The notes: generated from the letters alone by a model not told the origin. A stretch of 64,000 bases of DNA from Pontibacter flavimaris (GCF_001907195.1 NZ_LVWA01000003.1:62001-126000), one strand, 5' to 3'; positions 27,533-36,928 are shown, counted from the stretch's first letter. Program-made: numbers and translations.

Positions 27533-28105
27533 ATGAGAAAGATAGTTTTAGATTTAGCCATAACCCTCGACGGCTTTATAGAAGGTCCAAACGGAGAAGT
27601 TGACTGGTGCATTATGGACGATGATATGGACTTTGAGGGCTTTCTGGCAAGTATAGACACCATTTTCTACGGCAGGGTCAGCTATGATATGTGGGGGAAC
27701 TATAAGCCCGGCGCAGATGCAAGCGAAACAGAGCAAGCTCTTTGGGAAGGGGTGCATTCTAAAAAGAAAGTCGTTTTCTCCAGCCAGTGGCGGCAGGACA
27801 GTGTTGTCTACTATAACGCTACTTTTATTACCTCTGATATAGCTGCTAAGGTTGCTGAAATCAAACAACAGGCCGAAAAGGATATCTGGTTGTATGGGGG
27901 AGCAAAGCTCATTACAACATTCAACCAGCTTGGGCTAATTGACGTTTACCGCATTTCCGTTCACCCCACTATTCTGGGAGCAGGCAAGCCCCTGTTTCAG
28001 AACCTGACGCAGCGGACAAACCTCGGATTACAGGAAGTAAACAAATTCAGGTCCGGAGTGGTGCAACTTATCTATGAGCAAAAAATACAAGTGCCGAATA
28101 GGTAA
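27533..28105 (+). CDS. dihydrofolate reductase / RibD C-terminal-like protein
   Basis: A 190-residue NADPH-binding reductase-like protein. It starts RKIVLDLAITLDGFI and has FYGRVSYDMW, VFSSQW and LYGGAKLITTF blocks typical of the RibD C-terminal/DHFR-like family (YyaP, YwjB). These are usually annotated as dihydrofolate reductase family without proven folate activity. No riboflavin gene is adjacent. A hairpin (27433-27440 with 27457-27464) lies between it and the upstream esterase gene. Confidence 0.88.
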   Translation: MRKIVLDLAITLDGFIEGPNGEVDWCIMDDDMDFEGFLASIDTIFYGRVSYDMWGNYKPGADASETEQALWEGVHSKKKVVFSSQWRQDSVVYYNATFITSDIAAKVAEIKQQAEKDIWLYGGAKLITTFNQLGLIDVYRISVHPTILGAGKPLFQNLTQRTNLGLQEVNKFRSGVVQLIYEQKIQVPNR

Positions 28106-28164
28106 AACAGGATTTAAAGCCCTGGCTGATATACTTTATACTCATCAGTTCTCTTAAAAGGGAG

Positions 28165-28374
28165 ATGGAAGTTAACGACAGCAACGGTAATACACTCCAC
28201 GATGGCGACTCTGTGCAATTGGTCCAAGACCTGAAAGTAAAAGGCAGGTCGGCCATACTTAGGAGCGGTAGTATAATTAACAACATCCGACTGACTGACA
28301 GCGTTATGGAGGTAGAAGGTCGTATTGGGAACAGGCGTGTGCGTTTGAAGACGGTCTACCTCCGGAAAGTATAA
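28165..28374 (+). CDS. short PhnA/YjdM-like protein
   Basis: 69 residues matching the C-terminal domain of the PhnA (alkylphosphonate utilisation-like) family: DSNGNTLHDGDSVQLV followed by KVKGRS and NNIRLTD. The N-terminal zinc ribbon of full-length (about 110-residue) members is absent. The family's link to phosphonates is doubtful; the fold is SH3-like. It ends just before a bidirectional terminator. Confidence 0.82.
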   Translation: MEVNDSNGNTLHDGDSVQLVQDLKVKGRSAILRSGSIINNIRLTDSVMEVEGRIGNRRVRLKTVYLRKV

Positions 28375-28393
28375 CCGAGGTTTAATCAAAAGA

Positions 28394-28420
28394 AAAAGGC
28401 AGGTATAACACCTGCCTTTT
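28394..28420. terminator. bidirectional terminator between phnA-like gene and ychF
   Basis: An 11-bp perfect stem AAAAGGCAGGT/ACCTGCCTTTT around ATAAC, with A/T tracts on both sides. Confidence 0.9.
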
Positions 28421-28445
28421 CTGTATTTATACTTTATACTTTGCC

Positions 28446-29543
28446 TTACACGTTGAAGCGGAAGTGCATGATGTCGCCGTCCTGCACTACGTATTCTTTG
28501 CCTTCCACGGCCATTTTACCGGCCTCTTTGATTTTTGCCTCAGACTTATACTCCTGGTAATCCTTCAGTTTGATCACCTCGGCGCGGATGAAGCCTTTCT
28601 CAAAGTCAGAGTGGATCACGCCGGCCGCCTGCGGCGCTTTCCAGCCTTTCTCAATCGTCCAGGCGCGTACTTCCTTCACGCCGGCGGTAAAGTAGGTGAT
28701 CAGGTTCAGTAGATCATAAGAGGCGCGGATCAGCTTGTTCAACCCGGATTCCTTCAGGCCATACTCAGAAAGAAACATCTCCTTTTCCTCCTCGTCCGTC
28801 AGCTCGGCTATCTGGGCCTCGATGGAGGCGGAGATCAGTACCACCTGCGCGTTCTCATCCTTCACGTGCTCGGCCAGTGCTTTGGAATACTGGTTGCCTT
28901 CAATCATGGAGTTCTCATCCACGTTGGCAGCGTAGATCACAGGCTTGGCCGTGAGCAGCTTCAGGTCTTCCACAGCCTCCAGGTCGTCCTCGTTCACATC
29001 CAGGCTGCGGGCGTTCAGGCCGGCCTCCAGGTGGTTTTTATACTTCTCGAGGCTCGCCAGTTCTTTCTTTGCCTTGGCATCGCCAGACTTGGCAGAGCGC
29101 ACCACCTTCAGGATCTTCTTATCAACCGACTCCAGGTCTTTCAACTGCAGCTCCGTGTCGATGATATCCTTGTCGGCAATCGGGTTTACCTTGCCGTCCA
29201 CGTGCACGATGTTCTCGTCTTCAAAGCAGCGCACCACGTGTATGATGGCGTCTACCTCACGGATGTTGGCCAGGAATTTATTGCCCAGACCTTCGCCTTT
29301 GCTGGCTCCTTTTACCAGGCCGGCAATGTCCACAAACTCGATTACCGTTGGCAGCACGCGCTCCGGGTTTACCAGTTCCTCCAGTACCTGCAGGCGCTCG
29401 TCGGGCACCGTGATCACGCCCACGTTTGGCTCGATGGTACAGAAAGGATAGTTGGCAGACTCTGCCTTGGCGTTAGAAATAGCGTTGAACAGGGTAGACT
29501 TGCCAACATTTGGCAGGCCCACAATACCGCATCGTAGTCCCAT
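28446..29543 (-). CDS. ychF: redox-regulated ATPase YchF
   Basis: Obg-related P-loop protein of 365 residues that prefers ATP and binds ribosomes. G1 is GLPNVGKST; G3 is DIAGLVKGASKGEGLGN. The NxxE-type ATP-specificity region is seen as AANVDE. A TGS-like domain closes the C-terminus (EYVVQDGDIMHFRFNV). Length and ends match the universal family. A single gene with an ATACTT motif just upstream. Confidence 0.97.
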   Translation of the reverse strand: MGLRCGIVGLPNVGKSTLFNAISNAKAESANYPFCTIEPNVGVITVPDERLQVLEELVNPERVLPTVIEFVDIAGLVKGASKGEGLGNKFLANIREVDAIIHVVRCFEDENIVHVDGKVNPIADKDIIDTELQLKDLESVDKKILKVVRSAKSGDAKAKKELASLEKYKNHLEAGLNARSLDVNEDDLEAVEDLKLLTAKPVIYAANVDENSMIEGNQYSKALAEHVKDENAQVVLISASIEAQIAELTDEEEKEMFLSEYGLKESGLNKLIRASYDLLNLITYFTAGVKEVRAWTIEKGWKAPQAAGVIHSDFEKGFIRAEVIKLKDYQEYKSEAKIKEAGKMAVEGKEYVVQDGDIMHFRFNV

Positions 29544-29642
29544 TTATACTTTTAGTCTTTATTTTCAGGCCGCAAATATACAATAATTTAGCCAGCTTTG
29601 CTTGTCTTGCGCGCCTAAATGAGGGCTGCGGCGCGGCAGGGG

Positions 29643-29677
29643 AGAAAAGAAAAAGCCCGCGGCAGTGCAGCGGGCTT
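29643..29677 (-). terminator. intrinsic terminator of the DUF3276 gene
   Basis: On the minus strand AAGCCCGC pairs with GCGGGCTT (arms 29677-29670 and 29660-29653), followed by a T-rich tract (TTTCTTTTC). It lies 31 bases past the stop. Confidence 0.85.
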
Positions 29678-29707
29678 CAGGTATACTTTATAAGTGGCGG
29701 GAGAGGG

Positions 29708-30040
29708 TTATTCCCACTTCAGTTCTTCATCAAAAGGAGCCTCTTCGCCTTCTTTCACCGGGTTTTCCAGTGCGGCCAGGGCCTCTTCGGTCAAAAGTTC
29801 GGATTTAACGTGGTCTATCGTTTCCTGCAGCGCGTCCATGAATTTCAGAAAATCTTCTTTGTAGAGGAAGATCTTGTGTTTCTCGTAAGAGAAGCTGTCT
29901 TCTTTGAACTTGCGCTTGCTCTCCGTGATGGTCACGTAGAAGTCGTTAGATCGAGTTGACTTCACATCAAAGAAATACGTTCGCTTCCCGGCCCTTACTC
30001 TCTGGGAATAAATTTCTGCTTTTTCGTTGTTCTCTTCCAC
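29708..30040 (-). CDS. DUF3276 (PUR-alpha-like) nucleic-acid-binding protein
   Basis: A 110-residue protein with the Bacteroidota/spirochaete PUR-domain pattern: AGKRTYFFDVKSTRSNDFYVTITESKR, then HKIFLYKEDFLKF. Relatives bind single-stranded nucleic acid. An acidic tail closes the protein. The only possible initiation codon before the domain is GTG (30038-30040), because a stop lies three codons upstream. The target is unknown. Confidence 0.88.
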   Translation of the reverse strand: MEENNEKAEIYSQRVRAGKRTYFFDVKSTRSNDFYVTITESKRKFKEDSFSYEKHKIFLYKEDFLKFMDALQETIDHVKSELLTEEALAALENPVKEGEEAPFDEELKWE

Positions 30041-30121
30041 CGTTAATTAGACGTTAAATTCAACCTTGAGAACCTAAAAGTAATATATAGTTCTGATATA
30101 TAAAAGTATTCAAATTTAAAA

Positions 30122-30151
30122 TTTGCCTAAAATATTTTAATCCTATATTTG
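30122..30151 (+). promoter_or_regulatory. Bacteroidota-type promoter for rlpA
   Basis: TTTG (30122-30125), 18-base spacer and TATATTTG (30144-30151) fit the -33/-7 consensus TTTG/TAnnTTTG. The ATG is 25 bases past the -7 element. Confidence 0.7.
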
Positions 30152-30175
30152 TAGCCGGACCAACTATAAAATACT

Positions 30176-30586
30176 ATGAATCTCTATTCAGTAGTATTGA
30201 TCTTCCTTCTTTCGTTCTCTTCGGGGTTAGCCGAGTACGCGGCAGACGGAAAAGCATCCTACTATGCCGACCGTTTCCATGGCCAGCGCACCGCCAACGG
30301 CGAGCGTTACGACAAGGCCCTGATGACTGCCGCCCACGCCACGCTTCCGTTTGACACACGCGTGGAGGTGACCAACCTGAAGAACGGCAAAACCGTAGTA
30401 GTGCGCATCAATGACCGCATGGCCGCCAGCCGCCACCGCGTCATAGACCTCTCCAGGGCCGCCGCCACTGCGTTGGATATGGTACGCGATGGAACAGTTG
30501 CCGTAAGTATAAAAGAGGTTACACCGGAGGCACAACAAGAATCCCCTTTCGCCGTTTCAGAGGCAGAGGTCCAGCCAAAGCAGTAA
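30176..30586 (+). CDS. rlpA: RlpA-type double-psi beta-barrel protein
   Basis: A 136-residue secreted protein with signal peptide (about 1-19). The single RLPA-like double-psi beta-barrel shows [34 protein letters not shown] and VRINDRM, then VIDLSRAAA. Family members are septal-ring lytic transglycosylases acting on peptidoglycan; the catalytic Asp is in INDR. The C-terminal SPOR domain of classic RlpA is absent. The DUF58 gene starts 3 bases after the stop, so they are co-transcribed. Confidence 0.87.
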   Translation: MNLYSVVLIFLLSFSSGLAEYAADGKASYYADRFHGQRTANGERYDKALMTAAHATLPFDTRVEVTNLKNGKTVVVRINDRMAASRHRVIDLSRAAATALDMVRDGTVAVSIKEVTPEAQQESPFAVSEAEVQPKQ

Positions 30587-30588
30587 CC

Positions 30589-31500
30589 ATGAAAAAGCCC
30601 CTTTCCCTTGCCGATGTACAGAAGTTCGAGAACATGGAGTTTCTGGCAAAGCAACTGGTGGAGGGCTTCATCACCGGGCTGCACCAGTCGCCCTACCACG
30701 GGTTCTCGGTGGAGTTCTCCGAGCACCGCCTCTACAACAACGGCGAGAGCACCCGCCACATCGACTGGAAAGTATACGCCCGTACCGACAAGCTGTTTAT
30801 AAAGCGCTACGAGGAGGAAACCAACCTGCGCTGCCATATCCTACTGGACGTATCACCCTCCATGTACTACCCGCTGGAGGATAACGGGAAAATTACCTTC
30901 TCCGCCCTCTGCGCCGCCGCCCTCGCCACCCTTTTGCGCAAGCAGCGTGATGCCGTGGGCCTGGTAACGTTTTCGGATAAGATCGAGCAGCAGACGCCGG
31001 TGCGCTCCACCGCCTCCCATCTCCATACTTTGCTTTTAATCCTGCAGCAGCAACTGGAGCAGAAGCCCACAGCAAATGATACCAACGTGGCCGAGGTGGT
31101 GCACCTTATCGCGCAGCAGATCCCGAAACGCTCGCTGGTGGTTATTTTCAGCGATATGCTGAGCCGCGTGGAGGACATGGACGCTATTTTCGCCGCGCTA
31201 CAGCACCTGAAGCACCAGCACCATGAGGTGCTTCTTTTCCATGTGATGGACCGCAAAACAGAGGAAGAGTTTGATTTTGCCGAGCGCCCCTACGTGTTTG
31301 TGGATGTGGAGACAGGGCAGGAGCTGAAGCTGCAGCCCTCGCAGGTGCGCGAGCACTACCGCGCCGCCGTAGAAAAGTATAAAAGGGAACTCAGCCTCAA
31401 GTGCGGCCAGTATAAAATCGATTTTGTACCCGTGGATATCAGCGAGCCCTTCGATAAGGTGCTGTACTCTTACCTGGTGAAGCGGGCAAAAGGGCGTTAG
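30589..31500 (+). CDS. DUF58 domain protein (vWA-like)
   Basis: A 303-residue cytosolic protein. The DUF58 signature HIDWKVYARTDKLFIKRYEEE lies near residues 58-78, followed by a von Willebrand A-like core with the MIDAS-type motif LDVSPSM. DUF58 proteins usually work with MoxR ATPases and BatA/BatB proteins in chaperone-like systems. Here no MoxR gene is adjacent; instead it is coupled to rlpA. Confidence 0.9.
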   Translation: MKKPLSLADVQKFENMEFLAKQLVEGFITGLHQSPYHGFSVEFSEHRLYNNGESTRHIDWKVYARTDKLFIKRYEEETNLRCHILLDVSPSMYYPLEDNGKITFSALCAAALATLLRKQRDAVGLVTFSDKIEQQTPVRSTASHLHTLLLILQQQLEQKPTANDTNVAEVVHLIAQQIPKRSLVVIFSDMLSRVEDMDAIFAALQHLKHQHHEVLLFHVMDRKTEEEFDFAERPYVFVDVETGQELKLQPSQVREHYRAAVEKYKRELSLKCGQYKIDFVPVDISEPFDKVLYSYLVKRAKGR

Positions 31501-31570
31501 ACATTTAACAATTATCAATTAACAACGTTGGCAGGGACTGATAATTGATAAATGTTAACTGATAAATGTA

Positions 31571-33163
31571 TCAGTTTCCTTCCCGGTCATAGGCGTGTAC
31601 CCGCACATCGTTGGTGGTCAAGTCCTTTGTTTCCGGGCCGAAGGTTAGCTCGTTGCCGCGCTCCGTGTCGTAAACACGCGTATACTTTTTCCAACCTTTT
31701 ACAGAGGAACTATCTGTTATTTCGTCTTCGCCAAGCCCGCCGTAAATCTTTACAAGTATACTTTCCTGCACATCTCCTGTAAGTATAAACGCATCGTCAC
31801 CGGCCAGGCCGTGAAGTATGATTTCCTCTGTTTCGCCTCTCCGGAAGGTTCGTTTATACAGCTGCTTTCCGGGAATACCACCAGCAGCAGGACGGGATAC
31901 GCTGACCTCTACCTGCTCATTATCCATTCTTGTTACCCTGAATTCCTCTGCATCGTCAGAGCCGGCAATGGTAACTTTTTTGGCCAGCAGTTCATACATC
32001 TTTTTGGCTGCCTCCGGAAGCAGGTTGCGGCGGCTTTTCAGGTTCTGGCTTATTTCGGAGCCCACTAAAGTATAAACAGGTGGGGGCAGTTTCTGCACAG
32101 CCTCGTTAATCACTGCATCAGTCAGTTGCTGCTGCATGTCTGTGGCGATACGTTGCCAGTCCTTCAGGGGCAGCTCGTTGAGCAGGCGCTGATCTATAAA
32201 GGCAGCGTTTATCATATAGGCCTTCACGTCGCTGAAGTCATCGTCATAAGTATGGAGCTTGCGCGCCAGTAGCTTACTTGTGGCGATGGAAGGAATCAGG
32301 CCGTCGCCCATTTCCAGAAATACCTGGTCGCGGTCTTTGGGGATAGGGTAAAAAACGGTGTCGGTGCCCTGTGTTGCCACGGCCCAGTCCCACTGCCCTT
32401 TATGGCGGTCCCAGTCTCCAATAACCAGGTCGAGCAGGCGTGCGCGGGCAAATGCCTGCTGGTTGAAGTGGTACCTGTTACTTAGAAACCGCTTCCGCAG
32501 CGCATCTTCCGAGTCCTCAAAGTCAATCACGTTGGCAGCAAAGGCAGGGGTGATATCGGCAGGCGTTTCATACTTTTCCTCCAACATAAACACTTTTCCC
32601 TGCACCTGCTGGCTGTATTCACCAAACAGGGAATCATCTGCAGCCACGTAGTATAAGTGTGGGTTGGCATAATACACACCCACGGCTTGGGCCAGTCGCG
32701 GCACTACCAGACTCCCAAAGGGGTTGGCGGCAGAGGTCTGGTCTCGCAGAATATCAGTGACAAAAGTACTTTGCCAGAATTTGCTTACCACCTCCTTGGG
32801 GTCTTTATCGATAGAGCGGAAAGCATAGAGCCGGCCTTGCCTGTCTTGTAATTCGAAACTGGTGGTCTGGTAGCCGCCGCCTTTTTTCACGACCTGCATG
32901 CCGCCGTTCGCGGTGTCTAACCTGAAAACGGGTAGTTTCACCGGCGTTGTCCAAAGCTGGCGGTGATGGTCTCCCCAGAAAAACCGGTGAAAGCCGCTGC
33001 GGTCGTAGTGGCGCCCAAGTATAACCCAGGCACTGTCCGGACCGGCAGCGGCTTCCCCGTTTAATTCTTCTTCCGTAGCCAGGGCGTCATGCTGGAAAAA
33101 ATCCTCGTTTGCGCAGCTGCTTAGCAGCAAACCGCAAAACAGCACCATCGCCACTCGCTTCAT
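31571..33163 (-). CDS. lipoprotein related to the C-terminal half of Bacteroidota metallophosphoesterases
   Basis: A 530-residue lipoprotein (lipobox L14-S15-S16-C17). I recognise blocks FFWGDHHRQLWTTPVKLP and GGGYQTTSFELQD, followed by FRSIDKDP. They recur in large Bacteroidota outer-membrane proteins that combine a calcineurin-like phosphoesterase, this region and a beta-barrel. Here both the phosphoesterase and barrel are missing. A segment DLVIGDWDRHKGQW with a later KDRDQVF recalls the catalytic loops of HipA/Fam20C-type kinases; this is speculation. No enzyme function can be assigned. AT-rich inverted repeats flank the gene. Confidence 0.7.
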   Translation of the reverse strand: MKRVAMVLFCGLLLSSCANEDFFQHDALATEEELNGEAAAGPDSAWVILGRHYDRSGFHRFFWGDHHRQLWTTPVKLPVFRLDTANGGMQVVKKGGGYQTTSFELQDRQGRLYAFRSIDKDPKEVVSKFWQSTFVTDILRDQTSAANPFGSLVVPRLAQAVGVYYANPHLYYVAADDSLFGEYSQQVQGKVFMLEEKYETPADITPAFAANVIDFEDSEDALRKRFLSNRYHFNQQAFARARLLDLVIGDWDRHKGQWDWAVATQGTDTVFYPIPKDRDQVFLEMGDGLIPSIATSKLLARKLHTYDDDFSDVKAYMINAAFIDQRLLNELPLKDWQRIATDMQQQLTDAVINEAVQKLPPPVYTLVGSEISQNLKSRRNLLPEAAKKMYELLAKKVTIAGSDDAEEFRVTRMDNEQVEVSVSRPAAGGIPGKQLYKRTFRRGETEEIILHGLAGDDAFILTGDVQESILVKIYGGLGEDEITDSSSVKGWKKYTRVYDTERGNELTFGPETKDLTTNDVRVHAYDREGN

Positions 33164-33184
33164 GTAGTTTAGTTAAGAGTGATG

Positions 33185-33273
33185 AGTTAAAAGTTAATAG
33201 TTATGAGTTTAAGTTGTTAGTGATACGAATGGTGAATGAGCCACTTTTAACTCATAACTCTCAACTTTTAACT
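33185..33273. repeat. AT-rich inverted repeat
   Basis: Arms 33185-33209 and 33249-33273 are 25 bp with three mismatches (AGTTAAAAGTT core), separated by 39 bases. It lies between the pgi 3' end and the lipoprotein gene start on the minus strand, and may terminate pgi transcription. Related ATTATCAATT-type sequence lies at 31502-31560 on the gene's other side. Confidence 0.75.
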
Positions 33274-33280
33274 AAATAAG

Positions 33281-34927
33281 CTATTTATTTTCGGTGTAGT
33301 ACTGCATCAACCCGCTGGTAGAGCTGTCGTGAGGGGAGGATTTGCCCTGCAGCAGTTCGCCCTCGATGGCGCCGGCCAGTTGCTTGCCCAGCTCCACGCC
33401 CCACTGGTCGAAGCTGTAAATATTCCAGATCACGCCCTGCACGAAGGTTTTGTGTTCATACATGGCCACCAGACTGCCCAGTTCAAAGGGCGTCAGCTTC
33501 TTCATCATGATGGAAGTGGTGGGCTTGTTGCCCTCGAACAGCTTGTGCGGCAGCAACTGCTCCAATTCGTCGCCCTTCATGCCTTTCTGCGTCAGTTCCT
33601 CGCGTACCTCCTCGGCGTTCTTGCCCTTCATCAGTGCCTCGGTCTGGGCAAAGAAGTTAGACAGCAGCAGTGGATGGTGGTTTCCAATTGGGTTCTGGCT
33701 CTCTGCCGGGGCAATAAAATCGCAGGGAATGAGGATAGTGCCCTGGTGGATGAGCTGGAAGAAGGAGTGCTGGCTATTGGTGCCTGCCGCGCCCCACACC
33801 ACCGGCTGGGTCTGGTAGTCCACGCGTTTGCCGTTGCGGTCGGTGTTTTTGCCGTTGCTCTCCATCATTAGCTGCTGCAGGTACTCGGGCAGCAGGCGCA
33901 GGTACTGGTCGTAAGGAAGTATGGCGTGGGTCTGGCAGCCGAAGAAGTTGGTGTACCAGATGCTCAGCAGCGCCATCAGCACCGGAATATTTTTCTCTAA
34001 AGGCTCCTGGCGAAAGTGCTTGTCCATCGACTCCGCGCCGCGCAGCAGTTCTTCAAATTTATCATAGCCCAACGCGCAGGCCACAGACAAACCAATAGCC
34101 GACCAGAGTGAGAAGCGGCCGCCCACCCAATCCCAGAAGCGGAAAGCGTTTTCCTGGGCGATACCGAATTTCGTTACCGCCTCAATATTGGTAGAAAGAG
34201 CCACGAAGTGCTTCTTGATGTGCTCACGGTCCACAGCCTTGTGCAGGAACCAGCCGCGTGCCGTTTCCGCATTGGTGATGGTCTCTTTGGTGGTAAAAGT
34301 CTTAGAGGCGATGATGAACAATGTGGTTTCGGGGTCCAGGCGGCGCAGTACTTCGGTGGCGTCGGTGCCGTCCACGTTGGAGATAAAGTATACTTCCAGG
34401 TCCGGCTGCTGGTACTTCTTCAGCGCCTCCACCACCATCTTCGGACCCAGGTCGGAGCCACCGATGCCGATGTTCACAATACTTTGGATGCGCTTGCCGG
34501 TGTAGCCGGTCCACTCGCCGCTGTGCAGTTTGTTACAGAACGTACGCATCTGCTCCTGCACCTGGCGCACTTCCTGCAGGGCGTTCTCGCCCTCTACTTC
34601 CAGGCTTTCGTCGGAGAAATTACGAAGGGCAGTGTGCAGTACAGCGCGGTTTTCGGTGGCGTTTATTTTCTCGCCGGTAAACATACTTTCGATGGCACCC
34701 GGCACGTCCATTTCCCGGGCCAGCTGCACGAGCAACCGAAGCGTTTCCTCGCTGATGCGGTTTTTGGAGAGGTCGTAAATGGTCTCGTTCAGATGGAAGG
34801 TGAACTTGTTGAAACGAGCAGGGTCCTGTGCAAAAAGGTCGCGCAGGTGCTGTGGCTGCACCGTTTTAAAATGCTCCTGCAGGTTTTTCCAGGCTTCGGT
34901 TTTGGTAGGCGAGTAGTTTTTCAGCAT
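33281..34927 (-). CDS. pgi: glucose-6-phosphate isomerase
   Basis: Interconverts glucose-6-P and fructose-6-P in glycolysis. 548 residues, normal for the long bacterial/eukaryotic form. Signatures: [21 protein letters not shown] (sugar-phosphate loop), [14 protein letters not shown], the catalytic Glu region [16 protein letters not shown] and the His/Lys tail in [18 protein letters not shown] 34927 is chosen because homology begins at [12 protein letters not shown]; upstream in-frame codons to 35065 look non-coding. It fits the sugar block downstream on the other strand. Confidence 0.97.
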   Translation of the reverse strand: MLKNYSPTKTEAWKNLQEHFKTVQPQHLRDLFAQDPARFNKFTFHLNETIYDLSKNRISEETLRLLVQLAREMDVPGAIESMFTGEKINATENRAVLHTALRNFSDESLEVEGENALQEVRQVQEQMRTFCNKLHSGEWTGYTGKRIQSIVNIGIGGSDLGPKMVVEALKKYQQPDLEVYFISNVDGTDATEVLRRLDPETTLFIIASKTFTTKETITNAETARGWFLHKAVDREHIKKHFVALSTNIEAVTKFGIAQENAFRFWDWVGGRFSLWSAIGLSVACALGYDKFEELLRGAESMDKHFRQEPLEKNIPVLMALLSIWYTNFFGCQTHAILPYDQYLRLLPEYLQQLMMESNGKNTDRNGKRVDYQTQPVVWGAAGTNSQHSFFQLIHQGTILIPCDFIAPAESQNPIGNHHPLLLSNFFAQTEALMKGKNAEEVREELTQKGMKGDELEQLLPHKLFEGNKPTTSIMMKKLTPFELGSLVAMYEHKTFVQGVIWNIYSFDQWGVELGKQLAGAIEGELLQGKSSPHDSSTSGLMQYYTENK

Positions 34928-35222
34928 CGTATGTTTTTCAGAGTTATTTCGGCTCCCGGGCTCCCTTACTTCGATTTGGTATACCAGGTTTCGGCCAGTT
35001 CGGTTTTCACGTATAAAGTCTGGCAAGTCAAAGGCTGCCGTTCCAAAGTTAGAAAATAAATGCAATGTGCCTACGTGCTGGCTGTGCGCTCTAATATCAA
35101 ATCGCTGCCCGCTGCGTAGGTAAGGGGGTCCTGTAAGGTGATGCAGGAATCAGACGATGGCGCGATTACTGTACGGTGGCCACGACAGGTAGACATCACT
35201 TTATACTTTAAAAGCTATGAAC

Positions 35223-35408
35223 ATGGAAGAGAGAAAAGAAGATATGCCCCATAAGCCCGGAAAGAAAAAAGGAATACTGCACGAAGACGGGGGAAAGCGC
35301 ACCCCTCCGGAGCCGACAGGCTACGTAACCGGCGGCGATACGCCCGCCACGCGGCCGGAGCAGGGGCCGGATGTGCCGCCACAGGAGCGCACCCAGGGCA
35401 TCCCGTAG
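35223..35408 (+). CDS. small hydrophilic hypothetical protein
   Basis: 61 residues, highly charged and Pro/Gly-rich (PHKPGKKKG, TPPEPTGYVTGGD), probably disordered. No known family. ATG 35223 or 35217 could be the start. An ATACTT motif lies about 10 bases upstream of 35217. Expression is unproven. Confidence 0.45.
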   Translation: MEERKEDMPHKPGKKKGILHEDGGKRTPPEPTGYVTGGDTPATRPEQGPDVPPQERTQGIP

Positions 35409-35469
35409 TCCAGGCCACGAATCCAACCGTCCACAGCAAGCGGCATAATGGCGAGTGACAGGAAACTTG

Positions 35470-35830
35470 CTTGCCGCAGCGTCAGCCCGAAGGAATCGTG
35501 GTGCCTTGCATCCTGCGCATGAGCATTGTGGTGTTGGGGCTAACGCCGGCCGTTTTCTCCTTTTTCCTGCCGCAGGGCGAGGGCACAGCACGCACCGCTG
35601 CGTTCCTTGTTATCTCCAGGACACAGGTATTCAACATGTTCAACATGCGCGCGCTGGAGTATTCTGTCTTCGAGATCGGGATAGTTTAGCAACAGGTGCG
35701 TGAACATTGCCTTTTCCGGATTTGGTTACCATTTTCCTGCTGTCCAGCCTTATAATTTGGGCGGCTGAGCCCTATAAATGGATTATCCGCCAAAAATATG
35801 CTGCACTGCGCCCGGCAACGTATAAAATAT
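35470..35830 (+). pseudogene. remnant of a cation-transporting P-type ATPase C-terminus
   Basis: Two short reading frames, separated by a stop and a frameshift near 35690-35705, look like consecutive pieces of the last membrane helices of a Ca2+-type P-ATPase. The first contains TAAFLVISRTQVFNMFNMRALEYSVFEIG in pieces (ARTAAFLVIS, FNMFNMRALEYSVF). The second contains DLVTIFLLSSLIIWAAEPYKW. No upstream ATPase domain is present in the window. Assignment is from remembered family patterns. The rest of 35409-36122, beyond this remnant, shows no gene. Confidence 0.5.
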
Positions 35831-36122
35831 GGTATGTAGACTTCCTCAGGTGCTGGAACAGTGTTGCAACCACAAGAAAAAGACGGTGAACTAATGCAAT
35901 TTAATAGCCGTAGATGCTGTAACTATGAGGGCAGGTTCCTATATTTGATGACCAAAAAAAGTACTGGCAGCGGCACATTGTCCGTAGTTTTTGCATGCGG
36001 CTGTGCCTGTTCCCGCTGTAGACTATATTAGGGTCCGGGATCATCGCCTTAGCCTTTACGGCGCCGCAGATCCCTAACTGCCTGAGAACTAGAAGTGAAA
36101 ACCTATCAAGCGATTTATACTT

Positions 36123-36902
36123 ATGAGTGATCTGAGTAACCTTATACGAGAGAGAAACATCAAAGCCCTCATTCTGGACATGGATGGCGTGATTACGAAC
36201 ACGGCCGGGTTGCATGCCGAAGCATGGAAAAAACTCTGCGACTCGTTCCTGCGCCAGCGCAGCGAGCAGGACGGAAAGCCTTACCAGCCATTCGACCTGA
36301 AGGAGGATTACCAGGCCTATGTGCACGACGTGCCCCGCTTTGACGCGATGCGCAACTTCATGGCCTCGCGCGGCATCACACTGCCCGAAGGCACGCCCAG
36401 CGATAGCGTAGGTAATAACACCCTCATCGGCCTGGGGGAGCGCAAGGACTACTACTTCCATGAGTTGCTGAAGCAGAATGGGGTGGTGGTGTTTGATGAC
36501 GCCGTAAAGTACGTGAAAGAGCAGCAGCAGGATGGCATGAAAACAGCCATTGTTTCAGGGAGCCGCAGCTGCCTGACCATACTTCGCCGCGCCGGACTGG
36601 AGAAGCTTTTTGAAGTGCGCGTAGACAAGGTAGTGGCCAACGAACTGAAGCTGAAGAGCAAGCCCTCCCCGGACATTTACCTGGAGGCCGCCCGCAGGCT
36701 TGGTGTTAACCCGGAAGAGACAGCCGTTTTTGAAGATACCGCCGCAGGTGTAGAAGGCGCCAAAGCCGGAGGATTTGGGCTGGTAGTGGGCGTAGATCGA
36801 AGCTTTGTGCAGGAAAGGCTCGAAGCCAAGGGCGCCGATACCGTTATCAAAGGCTTTGCCGCTGAGCTGAAGGCGAAGGCTGCCCCGTCACTGGACGTAT
36901 AA
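36123..36902 (+). CDS. beta-phosphoglucomutase-like HAD phosphatase/mutase
   Basis: A 259-residue HAD-IA protein. Motif I is LDMDGVIT with both catalytic Asp; then the VSGSRS motif II region, K-S-K-P-S-P-D-I motif III and FEDTAAGVEGAKAGG motif IV. The family includes beta-phosphoglucomutase, which turns beta-glucose-1-P into glucose-6-P. That suits the neighbouring GH65 phosphorylase, whose product is beta-glucose-1-P. It is paralogous to the N-terminal domain of the next gene. An ATACTT motif sits just before the ATG and a terminator follows. Confidence 0.85.
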   Translation: MSDLSNLIRERNIKALILDMDGVITNTAGLHAEAWKKLCDSFLRQRSEQDGKPYQPFDLKEDYQAYVHDVPRFDAMRNFMASRGITLPEGTPSDSVGNNTLIGLGERKDYYFHELLKQNGVVVFDDAVKYVKEQQQDGMKTAIVSGSRSCLTILRRAGLEKLFEVRVDKVVANELKLKSKPSPDIYLEAARRLGVNPEETAVFEDTAAGVEGAKAGGFGLVVGVDRSFVQERLEAKGADTVIKGFAAELKAKAAPSLDV

Positions 36903-36928
36903 AGTATACCATACTTCTAACAATCACC

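Noticed and set aside
35455..35703. Ala/Arg-rich open frame near 35.5 kb
   Set aside because: It is out of frame with the ATPase-like remnant, and has a low-complexity composition typical of a shadow frame.
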